From Absidia repens (Eukaryota; Mucoromycota; Mucoromycetes; Mucorales; Cunninghamellaceae): DNA of 64,000 nt. Of the stretch, positions 20,301 to 30,784 are shown one piece after another. A program made the position numbers and the translations under genes. Every line of letters begins with the position of its first letter. The stretch's first letter is position 1. The stretch lies in the NCBI GenBank assembly GCA_002105175.1, contig MCGE01000022.1:372001-436000 (forward strand), in the 5' to 3' direction. The notes beneath the pieces were generated by a model, which was given only the letters and a program-made list of their open reading frames with translations, made no database searches and had not been told where the DNA came from.

Positions 20301-23300
20301 GATTGGAAGGCCATTCAAACTGCATAGAGTCAGGATCGACTTGACCTACATCAAAGAAAAAGAGCAGTTGAGAAAAGATGAACGCGTGCCCTGTCCCCCC
20401 CTTTTTTTGTTGTTGTTTTGTTTTTGTTTGACACTTACTATTTTCGGGTAAAGCAAAGGAAAACACCTTGTATGGTTTTTGTGACCCAGACGCAGTGGTT
20501 GATGTACTATGACTACCACTACCACTACCAGTATTTTCATTCGTCTGCCGTCGTTGTGTCAAGCTATGGGTAAACATTCCCAGAAGTGAGAGTTGTGAAT
20601 GCCAGACACGGACCGTATGATCCAGTAAAGAACCTGTAGCAATCCATTTCGCATCCGGAGAAAATTTCACCACGGAGACTGCACCCGTATGTCCCTATCA
20701 AGTAGATAATGAGTTTAATATTTGGTTAATGAGGGTGGATAGTGTGCCACTTACTTCAAATACAGCCGATCGTGTGGCAGTTTGTAAATCGTATACAATG
20801 GTAGCACCTTCCAACGTCCCCACAACGAGTTTTTGTGCACTGCTGCTAAAATCAACTGACGAGTACCTATCCAACACAGAAATGATGAGAGGGTGCGGGG
20901 GATTGTCCAACAAATTGAATTATAGTTTACCTGTTGACAAGATCATGGAGTGTAGCGGTAGCAGCTACAAGCATCGATTCCCTCATATGTGGTACATTGG
21001 GATCCAGAGTTTTCACAACAGCTTCAATCACACGATATACATGCCCATATAGAAGCAATGGATTCTACACACAATTATATATGTACACTAGTCAGTTTAC
21101 TGTCCCTAATTCATTTGTCTTTGCGGGGAGGGGGAGGGAACATTTACCTTTCTTATAAAAGTCGAGATGATTTTCAAACATCCCAGACGATGGTCGATCT
21201 TTTTGGCGTGAGTGCTATCAAAGGTCAAAGTACCAATAACGAGAGGCATGTGATTATTTTTGGCGATGGTGAAAATAGCATGGTTGGCACCTTGGCGGAT
21301 GGCTTGGCGGCTTGTGTTGCTAGTGGTCGTGGGCGCAGGATCCTTCTGATTCGCATAGGCAAATAGGGTCCGCAACACATTGGATGCATTGATGTATACT
21401 TCCCAGGTGGTGAATCCTTGTCCTAGCAATTCCATCGATGATAAGATGCGTGTTAGTGTGACCGAGTCGATGGTCTTATTGGCGGTTACTGATGAGTCTT
21501 GTTGTGTCGAGTTATCTTGATCCATCATATCGTCCAAGGTGGTATCAGATAATAATAACGTCAAACTGAGCGCCGTTGATTTCCGCACCCTAAGAAGAAG
21601 AAGAAAAGAGTAAAGAGGTTAATATGCATATAATATGAATGAAATCATAGGATACTTACTGTTCATTCAAAACATGAGGTTGATCACATCCAATAATTCC
21701 CAAGACAATTGTGGCGCGAGTCATCATTTGCGTATCGGTATCTTCCAATGAGCTTGATACAGGTACTAGCATAAAAAAAAGTGTTAAGACAAATTCAGTG
21801 GATCCGTTATAGTACTTACAATAATTTTTCCAATAATCCACAAAAGCGTGTAGTTGCGTTGCGTCCAATTCAGTCATTGCCATTGAGAAGATCGATCGAG
21901 CTATATCAAAAAAAAAAAAAAAAAAAAAAAAGGTATTAAGTAAAGATTCAAAAAAGTACAAACATACTTATTTTGTAATTACCTTCCGCATCTTGCCAGT
22001 ATCTGCTAAGCAGTGATAATGAGGGTGGAGTGTATTGAGGACCGACCTGATGACCAAGATCTCTGACATAGTCTGCAAATAAAGATGACGTGCCTTGTTC
22101 ATTATTGCCTACTTATAAAGACATGCGCATGGTTAATCATATATACGGCGGAGATCTTGAGAGCAAGAAGAACTTACCTGATTTGTCTACCGCCTTCATT
22201 AAAAAGGCCATGGAAAGCAATCGAGTCGCCGTCAAGGTAGAGGAGTCCGTCCAAGGTTGTTTTTCATCCGGTGTGGGTGCTGTGAGTGAGAGATAACCAT
22301 TAACACCACGAATGCCATCACTAATACCGCTGTTGCCGCTACTTCCAGTACCATGACACAGGGGCCAGAGTTTTTCAAAGGGACCTTGAGATGTTGCTGC
22401 AGCTCCTGAAGACACAATGATAGACATAACCACTGACACCAATTCACGTTTCTTGAGTAAATACTGTTCCTTGTTTTCGTTGTGATTGTTGAAGCCGCCG
22501 GATTTTTTACGATTATGTGTGGGTTTGCTGTTGCTTGTGGTGGTGGTAGCCGTCGTAGTATCCATATCATCATCACGTGCTGTATCGAGAGGGTCAGAAA
22601 GTTCAGGGCTATAACGGGTAGATGAAGAGGTCGATAAGGTGGGTAGAAGAGTGCTAGATGAGGAAAGCACAGGCTGAGGTGCAGATGTTGTTGTCGTTGT
22701 CGTTGTCGCTGATCCATTGAGAGAATGATGATGATATGCATTGGCCGGTAATCGTCCTGAATCTTTCAAATCAAATACCAACCGTCGAATATTGAAGAGA
22801 AAGACTTGCGCAAAGAGCTTATCCGTATATAAATCTATGTATATATATAATGAAATAAAAATAATAATGATGAGCACGTATAAAAAGTGAATGAGTTGTT
22901 CTTTGAATTACCTTGACTTTTGGACAGAATGGATTTTGTATGTACAGTATGATTGGTATTTGCATTTGTTTTCCTTGATGAGGATTGGATCCGGTTGGAA
23001 GGCCACCGAGAGTCCGCCATTACTTGTTTGGATGTTTTACCACTTAGAATACGATCAAGATGCCCTGCTTTTAACTGATAAAAACATTCAATGACGTGCC
23101 GTCTACTAGCTAGCCTATTTTTTTCTTTTTTTGTAATTACCTGCCAGACAAATACTGCGTCGTCACTGTAAGCAAACAAAACATAATCTTCAGAGGGTCG
23201 CCATTGGATCTGGACAAGAGGGTAAGTGTACCCGGGTATAATATATAGACTATTAAATAAGAGGGTTAGGCATGTTATTTGTATATATGCTTTTTTTTTT

Positions 23301-25738
23301 TTTATGTGTCTTACCAAGTCATTGAATCCACGGAAATCAAAGCCAAAGAATTATCATGAGCAATAGAGACAACACAACCGCGGATTTTTGAATCATTCTG
23401 CTCCGCAGGTTCCACAAACGATGCCACTGGTGATGCATGGACTGTAAATGAAGCTACAAATTTGCCGTTTCTATTTAATCAAAATCAAAATATGAGTCCA
23501 ATGCAGCACACAAGCCACCCACCAAAGATCCACACTTACATGATATTCCATATTTTCACACAACCATCACGACCACCCGACAGAAGATGCTTTTGTTCAC
23601 AGGGAGTAGACGAACCATGATGTTCAGGAATCAACAAGCACGTCACCTTGCCATGATGTGCCTTTTCAAACAATCTTGTATCTTGTCGATGTAGTAAGAG
23701 TGGATCAGACAGTTGATTTAAATGTAAAAGCGCCATGGATAAAGGTACGATACATATAGTGCCATTTTCTATAATAGATAAAATGGAGCTGGTTTAGTAA
23801 TAAGCCTATTTCTTCCTCACCCCCCCATTCCTATTCTTTTCACCTTACCATAGCCTATTGCCAAATGGTTGCTACTGACAGGGATAGTAGTTGTAATCGA
23901 TCCATAACGTTGATCCTGAGGTTGCTGTATAGGCCAGATGCTCTGGAATGATATTTCTATTTATACATAAAACAAAACGTTGGTCTATCCGTAGCTTACT
24001 CTACTCCCTTTTCCGTTCTTTGACCTATTTACCTTTGTTTCTTGTCACTGTGATCTCAGAATCAGTATCCTCAGGTGGTGATAAGGTATTGATGGTAAAA
24101 GAAGAGTCATGGTTGGATCGATTACACACCGTAAGAATAGATACATCGCCATCGTTAGAGTGGGCACAGAGTGTAGATACTAGATCATCCGGGAAGATGC
24201 CGTTTTCTGAAACGTACATAAATTCATGTCAGCACAAGCCAGTTCCTTCATCATTTATTGTTGTTGTTGATAACTTACCATCGTCCAAAGCGTAGGTCGT
24301 GGATAGCGTGGCACTATATATATATATATATAAAGAGTCGGTAAACCATTTAGAAAAGAAAAAGAGAGAGCGCACATTTACCTGTAATAGACCTGGGATT
24401 CTTCAAACACCATTGACTCTGAAGAAACGCCATGTGGTGTTGAAATAGTATAATCTTTGACTTTCCCGTCCTGTGATCAAAAAATAAAATAAATAACAGG
24501 ATAATCTCAAACATATTGTCATCTATCTTACCGAAGCCCAAAGTACCAAACGGTCTTGTCCAGCCCAGGCACCGCCCACCCATTCCTTTGTTGCAGCCAA
24601 GGTACATTGCGGTACCCATTGGTTCGTTGATGTCAAGGCAAACACAATTGCTTGCTGTCGTGTCAGCATCAAAAAGAGCGACCCGTTAGGATGACTTGTG
24701 AGATCCAACACACCATCATTCCATGTACTATCTATCCTTGGCTGGTTCTTGATCCTCTTCTTTTCCCTATAAAGCACCGGCATGGTCACATCCATATCCC
24801 AAAGATCCAATTGTCCGTCCAATGTCGCTGTCATCAATCGTTGCTTTTTCTCATCTAATTGACCAAAAAAATAAAATAAAATAAAACAATATAAGATATA
24901 CACAGGTATTAAGCTGCGTCCCCTCCCCATTGAACACGGTTTTGATCTCATCTACAATAATGATGACTTACATTGATCATAAAAGTTTGTACACGTGATC
25001 CAATTCGCATGACCGCCCCATACACGCACCACTTCCAAGTTGGATGCATTCAAAATACAGATTTCATTGGATTGACCAGAGCAGAAAATATAATGTTGAG
25101 AGATCTAAAGGTGGCGGGAGGAGAGGGAAAAGAAGAAATCAATTAGAATTAGAATGAACACGCGCTATTTCAGTAAATATCTATGACCAACATACCTTAT
25201 CGAAGACTTTGAGTTGTGTTGGTGTGCCAAAAAAGCCATTTGGATTCACAGCTTGGCAGCGTCCATCCATTGTATTCCACCGTGCTATTTCGCTGTCATC
25301 AAGATCAATCCGTTAGTTCCAGGACAAACCAACTCTATAGACATATTTCTTTCTAATTACCCAGTTTCATCTGCACTTAGTAAAACATCTTCTGTAGCAT
25401 TGTTGTTGTTGGAAGGAGTATCAGCATCAGGTGATTTCAGTATACATAAGGCAGTGATAGCCGCCTTGTGCCCAGTGAAGAGATATTTATGCTATACAAT
25501 AGAGATGGAATCAGTGAGTAAGTTAGTCCTCCTCTCCCCTTTTTATGGTACGGTTTGAAGTGGGGTTTTTATACTTTACCTTCAACGTGAGCGATGCCTT
25601 GTCCAAGGTATAAACCCAGATATGCCCATCTTTTTGTCCAGCATAAACATAAGGATGACGATAAACCAAGGTTGTGGTTGTTGGATTGGTATAATGGTGC
25701 CAAGATACAAGTGGAAGATATAGTGATGCTGAAGCCAT
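20251..25738 (-). CDS. WDR7 / rabconnectin-3 beta-like WD-repeat protein
   Basis: Twenty-two exons with canonical introns stay in one frame from the ATG at 25738 to the TAG at 20251, giving roughly 1,340 residues. The start MASASLYLPLVSW matches the beginning of animal WDR7. WD repeats follow, including HLLSGGRDGCVKIWN and QIQWRPSEDYVLFAYSDDAVFVWQ (about 24 residues, only partly quoted here as SEDYVLFAYSDDAVFVW). A Ser/Thr linker precedes a helical region with RATIVLGIIG and LLGQGFTTWEVYINASNVL, landmarks of WDR7. The end has two more WD repeats (KLVVGTLEGATIVYD, VKFSPDAKWIATGS). In animals WDR7 works with DMXL2 to assemble and activate the V-ATPase on endomembranes. The same role is inferred here. 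Budding yeast has Rav1 but lacks this subunit. The last exon is duplicated as a fragment at 56190. Confidence 0.9.
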
Positions 25739-26199
25739 TGAGCTCTTGACTGGATAATAAAAAAAAAAAAAAGAGCGAAAAAAAAAATCGGGTGGAATTT
25801 TTTTCATTTTGTTGCATATTTGTAGCCCCGCATCTAAATATGGCAATCGACCGAAGTTCCAACATCAAGATCAATACCTTGCAATCCTACTATTTCTGGT
25901 GATTTATGTATAACATTTCCACTTCTTTCTTGTATGAAACTATATACATGTTTTTTTTTTTGTTGTTGTTGTTGTTCGTTTGTTTTGCATTTATCTTTAA
26001 TTGACCAGTGCACATGCATATAGATCTCTTCTGGACACCTGAGACACGGTCAGTGATAAGATTTCAATTGAAAGGTCGACGAGATTGTTCATGTAACAGA
26101 AAAAAAAAGGAGAGCAAGTGAAGGCACCGCTGAGACGCCAAAATCAGATGGATACTTTCAAAAACTCCGCTGAACCTTTCCGCACTAGCGAAAAGGGCG
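25739..26199. promoter_or_regulatory. Presumed promoter of the WDR7-like gene
   Basis: The 460 bp upstream of the start hold several A tracts and a (TTG)n run on the plus strand (about 25959-25983). No TATA box or gene is evident. An upstream non-coding exon cannot be excluded. Confidence 0.35.
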
Positions 26200-26580
26200 A
26201 TTGTAGCAGAAAAGAGAACCTACTGCACAAGACATGAAAGAGACAATTGGTTGATTTTTATTGGAGTAGGTAGAAACAGACATATTTTATTCAATTATAT
26301 ATACAAGTTATGACAAACTAATGCTAAACTAAGCTAAGGAAGGCTCCAAAAAGCCAGCACTAATGGTGAGTTCTAAATCCTGAATCCAAAATAAAAGGAG
26401 TTTCCCATGAAGTTTGTGATCCCTGAACTGAAACCACTTCTAAAGTAGTCCTGACACTACTATAAGTCCACACAACTTCAAATAATTCAAAATGGTGAAA
26501 AAGAAAAGAAAGGGAGCAAAAAAATAAATAAATGGGAATTCACGTGGGCGGAATGTGAAATCCGCTGCTAGTCAGTTCCC
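26200..26580 (-). repeat. Dispersed repeat copy D (subfamily 1, short)
   Basis: Shows ACAAGACATGAAAGAGAC (26228), GGAGTTTCCCATGAAGTTTGTGATCCC (26397, quoted in part), TAGTCCTGACAC, and CACGTGGGCGGAATGTGAAATCCGC at 26542 (longest exact hairpin GCGGA/TCCGC). CTAG follows the hairpin. Confidence 0.75.
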
Positions 26581-26955
26581 AAATACAAAAATAAAAAATC
26601 CTTACCATGGCATCTTCAGTGCGATCCATATAGATAAACACAATAATAAAAAAAACACCTGTTCAATAATTATAAATGAAACTAGTAACAAAAAAAGAGA
26701 GATTTTTATTGAATGTGATTTAAAAAAACAGAAGTAAATCTATATTACAATAAAAAGGGGGACTTCAATGACTAAACCAATCCAACCGGGGAGCTATATA
26801 TCCACCAAGCCCATACACCTCAAACCAGTGAGGCGGATGTGATTCCAATAATATCCATTTCACGCCATTGCCCCGTTCCATCATTTACGTTCCCCCCCCC
26901 TCCCCGATGCTATACCCAGATAATTTCTCCCCCCTCCCTCCCCCCTTCCCCTTCC

Positions 26956-26988
<33 letters not shown>

Positions 26989-27041
26989 AGAGCTAGCTAT
27001 CCCCACTTACGTTCTCCATGATGTTCAAAAATCCTAAATTT
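26581..27041. other. Spacer with long T tract
   Basis: Contains C-rich blocks and an uninterrupted T tract at about 26959-26986. No gene is seen. It borders the 3' end of the F-box gene. Confidence 0.5.
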
Positions 27042-28160
27042 TCAGGAGCGAGAGGTACGAATTGTGTTGATAGCTTCTTGATCCAACTTATGGATATATC
27101 GATGGGGTTCTTGACGATGGAAGATGGCAGGTTCAATGCACTCAGGCTCCACTTCGGGAAAATCCACCTCCGTTTGAGCACACCCATAAAGACTGACCGA
27201 GGTGAGCGCGCGACACTGATGGACCATCCGACGAATCCCATGATGCGTGATGCCTTGATTTCTGGAAATATTGACACGTGTGACGTGGTGTAAAGAAGCA
27301 GCGATGGCATCCAAGGTAAGATCGGTCAAATCCACACGAACGAGAGAGACATAGCGGAGGGTAGGGTGACGTTGAAGAAACCATGATAATGTATCGTCCG
27401 AGCCAAGATCAGCACACGAACTTACCGTCAAGTAAGTCAAATGAGGCCACACAGAAGTAGTACAATCATTGTTGGTGGTGGTTGTCATGAGCAGCAGTTG
27501 TTTCACCACTGGCGTCGAGACGTAGGTCAGTGACAGATTGGTCAAAAGGTCGTAGCTGGTCAAACCTATCATCGTGGTCACGTTGGAGAGATGCAGCGGA
27601 TCATTTGCACCCAACGCAATGTTTTCCAAGGGACATCGCTGCAAGGCATCCTTGGACAAGGTGGTATTGTCGACGCCTGAGCATTCATGCAAATGGAGAA
27701 CCCGGAGTTGGAGGCAGTGCTGACCCAAGGCTCGAAAAGAAAGTTGTGTAATGAGACTGTAACGAAGACAAAGATACTGGAGACGAGGGCAATGCCGAGG
27801 GAGATGTTGGAAGCTTGTGTCTGTGATCGCTCCGCCCGAAAAGATCGTCAATGTCGTCACTTGAGGGAGGTGAGGCATCCAACGCAACAATAACCTATCG
27901 GTCACTGCAAAAAAACGAAAATCAAGATGACGGACATGGTGGCCCAGCAATGTAGGGGAGGAGGATGACGATGATTCAAATAAATCGGTGATGATATCCG
28001 CGGTTTCTGCGTCAGGGACACTTAGAGTGCGCCACAGTAAAGGGATTGCTGCCCTATGGCAATGCTGATTGACAAAAGCACAAGTGTAAATATCTTGCTG
28101 GTCCACCTGCTTGAGTATGAGTGATAGTATTTCAAAAGGAAGAGAGCCGAAATTGTTCAT
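27042..28160 (-). CDS. F-box protein with leucine-rich repeats
   Basis: A single exon of 372 residues when started at the ATG at 28160. The F-box follows at once (LPFEILSLILKQVDQQDIYTC, then CHRAAIPLLWRTL, residues about 6-50), which is why I chose this start rather than the in-frame ATG at 28262. That one would add a hydrophobic 34-residue leader not seen in the family. Residues about 95-345 hold amino-acid-type LRRs (CPRLQYLCLRYSLITQLSF, LQLRVLHLHECSGV, VTRVNISRNQGITHHGI, LTSVSLYGC). Such proteins recruit substrates to SCF ubiquitin ligases through Skp1. The substrate is unknown. No intron or break is seen. Confidence 0.88.
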   Translation of the reverse strand: MNNFGSLPFEILSLILKQVDQQDIYTCAFVNQHCHRAAIPLLWRTLSVPDAETADIITDLFESSSSSSPTLLGHHVRHLDFRFFAVTDRLLLRWMPHLPQVTTLTIFSGGAITDTSFQHLPRHCPRLQYLCLRYSLITQLSFRALGQHCLQLRVLHLHECSGVDNTTLSKDALQRCPLENIALGANDPLHLSNVTTMIGLTSYDLLTNLSLTYVSTPVVKQLLLMTTTTNNDCTTSVWPHLTYLTVSSCADLGSDDTLSWFLQRHPTLRYVSLVRVDLTDLTLDAIAASLHHVTRVNISRNQGITHHGIRRMVHQCRALTSVSLYGCAQTEVDFPEVEPECIEPAIFHRQEPHRYIHKLDQEAINTIRTSRS

Positions 28161-28652
28161 GTATAAGGAAGAAGAAGGTAAAAAATAAAGTAAAGCAAAG
28201 ACGAAGAAAATGAAAGTAACAAAATGAAAGTTTGGCGACGCAGCTGAACTCCGACGCCACACGATGGCAATTCAAAAATCCAGAACTTGCCCAATTAACG
28301 AATGCCCGTTCCTGCATGAATGAATAAAGGGAGACGGGGAGGATTACCCTTGATTGGTATAATATCCTTACGTCTTTTTTTTTATATAAGCTGTGGATAT
28401 ATATATATCGAACCGCTATTTTCATTACACAAGTATAAATTACAGATCCTGCTGCTTCTTCCTCTGTGACATTCCCATTTGTCGTTTCATTATTAAACAT
28501 ATGAAAAAAAAAGTTAGCCTTCATGACCTTGCTCGGAGAAATAATTATAATAACAATAATAATAATAATAATAATAAAAAAACGAGATAGACCTGAATCG
28601 AATGAGCCGAGAGGGGAATATTTTATTACTATTATTTTTGTTTTTTTTTTTG
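28161..28652. other. Spacer between F-box gene and secreted-protein gene
   Basis: Upstream region of the F-box gene, with a TATATA element (28391-28410) and an (AAT)n microsatellite (about 28545-28577). No gene is seen. Confidence 0.45.
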
Positions 28653-29372
28653 TTAATGTAAGAATGTAGAGGAACTCAAGGGAAGTTTCTTCGCAGGTGT
28701 GGGTGATGACGCTAATTCTGGTTTAATCTTTGGCAAAATTGCTTCTTCGAGTTTTTTACCGAGCGTTGTCAAGAGATTGTTAACAAGCGTATAGATCCAC
28801 TGTGAAATAACCGACCCATCATCTGCCTTTTTCTTAAGTGTCTCCAACAGATGTGCAAGGCCTTTCACTAAACCCTCCACCACTTCAGGAATGCCTTTAG
28901 GATGATAACCAATCGCCCCTACGCCATCTTCGACAAAAATCCGCGATAATACAAGACCCTCCGTGCTGTCCTTTGCTAACTGATACGTGTACCCGGCATT
29001 GGCAATCAATTCGCGTGCCTCGGCTTGGAAATCACGCAGGAGCTGTTGGGTGACTGGATCCAATGACTGCTGCGAACCTGCCAATTCGCCCAGTCGTTCA
29101 ATAGCTTCCAAAAAGCCTGTCAGTACATCAATGTCGTTTTGACCCCATCCCAATTCTTGCACCAATGGCAAGTCTAATGCGATACTCCCTTCAGCAGCAT
29201 CCGCAACAGGAAGCACGGTGGGTGCAGCGAGACTGGAAGTGGCGTCTGGTACGGCTTGGACGGCGTTTGAACTCTCCATGCTGCTACTAACACTAGCAAC
29301 TGGTGCTGGTGCAGCGATGACTTGATGAACACCCAAGATGACCACGGAAAAATGGAGGAGACTTAATTTCAT
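28653..29372 (-). CDS. Small secreted protein, helical, unknown function
   Basis: A single exon of 239 residues. A signal peptide (MKLSLLHFSVVILGVHQVIAAP) is followed by an Ala/Ser/Val-rich linker and a mostly helical domain from about residue 65 to 215 without cysteines. The segment LVKGLAHLLETLKKKADDGS with the following VISQ resembles LVKGLLESVLNKKVDTGDIS near the C-terminus of the secreted protein at 39595-41148, suggesting a shared helical module. No known domain is recognised. TATAAAG lies about 95 bp upstream (29467-29473). It is one of eight same-strand secreted genes in the window. Confidence 0.8.
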   Translation of the reverse strand: MKLSLLHFSVVILGVHQVIAAPAPVASVSSSMESSNAVQAVPDATSSLAAPTVLPVADAAEGSIALDLPLVQELGWGQNDIDVLTGFLEAIERLGELAGSQQSLDPVTQQLLRDFQAEARELIANAGYTYQLAKDSTEGLVLSRIFVEDGVGAIGYHPKGIPEVVEGLVKGLAHLLETLKKKADDGSVISQWIYTLVNNLLTTLGKKLEEAILPKIKPELASSPTPAKKLPLSSSTFLH

Positions 29373-29466
29373 AGCTTTTTGTGGGAGAGGATGAAAAAAA
29401 AAAAATTAAAAAGAAAGGATTTGGGTAAAAGGAGAAGAAAAAAAGAAGTTACATGATGAGGATGCG

Positions 29467-29473
29467 CTTTATA
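29467..29473 (-). promoter_or_regulatory. TATA box of the secreted protein gene at 28653-29372
   Basis: TATAAAG on the minus strand, about 95 bp before the start codon. Confidence 0.5.
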
Positions 29474-30000
29474 ATGAGTCAACAAAATGTGAGGACGACA
29501 GTAATGTCTAGCAATTTTAAATCCTACTGCCATTTTGGAATGTTAAGTTGATGAAAGTCGGATGGGTCCTTGATAGGCTAATATTACATTATGTTATAAG
29601 AAATATCACAGCCATAAAAGAAATCACATTTACTAAAAACATCCCATATCTAAAAAAAAATAGTTCCGAGGCAAGTCATGAAATTGAACTCATCTTTATT
29701 AAAACATATAAATAATCATCCCCTAAACTGAAATAATGGGAATGAGCAAATAAAACGAGTGGAGTAAAAAAAGCAAGCAATCTTCAACAATATGGACATA
29801 TATAATATCATGTGATAGATTGGAGCCATCATTGAATACAGTTGCTCTATGTTTGATAAGAATATATATATTGTGCCTGGAGAGTTTTCTGGAAAAAGAA
29901 TACACTACGGGAAGTCCGATTTAAAGGGAAAGGAAATAATGGGTGAATTAAAAAAGTAGATGTTAGGTGGTTCTCTCACAGCAACGGGTACAGTAATGGC
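29474..30000. other. Spacer, no gene seen
   Basis: AT-rich sequence without a convincing open frame, leading into repeat copy E. Confidence 0.45.
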
Positions 30001-30490
30001 ATTATTTATTACACGATTGGTTCAGACTGTGTGAATAAAATGGCATACTTTATTAAAAAATATTGGGAGATACTAAAACTAAAAGCAACGGGTTTATTGT
30101 AACATGCGGTTTTATGGAAGGATCCGAAAGCATGAGAAAGTTTTAAAGTGTAATTTGAAGGATGGTCAATACTAATATAAAAGGACGGTTATAAAATGTG
30201 GGCTAATATACTGTACATGCCCTGAAAAAGACGAAAGCGGAGTCTGTTATTGAAGTACAACAATAACAGCCAACACTCATAATGGAGGTGATGATAGTAT
30301 AAATCGGATCTATTGTACAAGACTGAAGAAAAGGCTGATCGGACATATATATCATTCGAGAAAGTAAAAAGAGGCATATTTTATTCAAATACAGTTATAA
30401 AAGATAGACAAATTAATGCTAAACTAATGAAGGTCCAAGGAACCCAGCTAACGACGCCCTCAGATCCTAGATCCAAAATGAAAGGGTTTC
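30001..30490 (-). repeat. Dispersed repeat copy E, left part
   Basis: Matches copies A and C (TACTAAAACTAAAAGCAACGGG near 30070, CATATTTTATTCAAATAC near 30376, CAAAATGAAAGGGTTTC at 30474-30490). It is cut exactly by the retrotransposon and continues at 35879. Confidence 0.8.
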
Positions 30491-30773
30491 TGATATAGAG
30501 TGAAGATTTGTTGTGTAAAAAGAACCTAATTTATTAAAAGTGGGTATTTAGCACCCACATCATATTTACATAAAAGAGAAATGAAGGGCGAATAAAATAA
30601 CACTTACCGACTATGGCCGGTTCAATAAAGTATGTTAAAAAGTAGAGTGGTTTGAGATAAAAAAATAAGAGGAAGAAGAGAAAGAATGGAAAGTGTAAAA
30701 AATATAAACTAAAAAGGGGTAAAAAAAACTAAACCCGAAATGTCAAAATCATAAATAAAGCTAAATCACATCA
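30491..30773 (-). repeat. 3' LTR of the Ty3/gypsy element
   Basis: 283 bp, TG...CA ends, identical to 35596-35878. Contains AATAAA words usable as polyadenylation signals. Confidence 0.95.
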
Positions 30774-30784
30774 GTCTCCCCAAC

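Noticed and set aside
28161..28262. In-frame upstream ATG giving the F-box protein a hydrophobic leader
   Set aside because: F-box proteins of this kind begin a few residues before the F-box and are not secreted; the leader is more likely 5' UTR.
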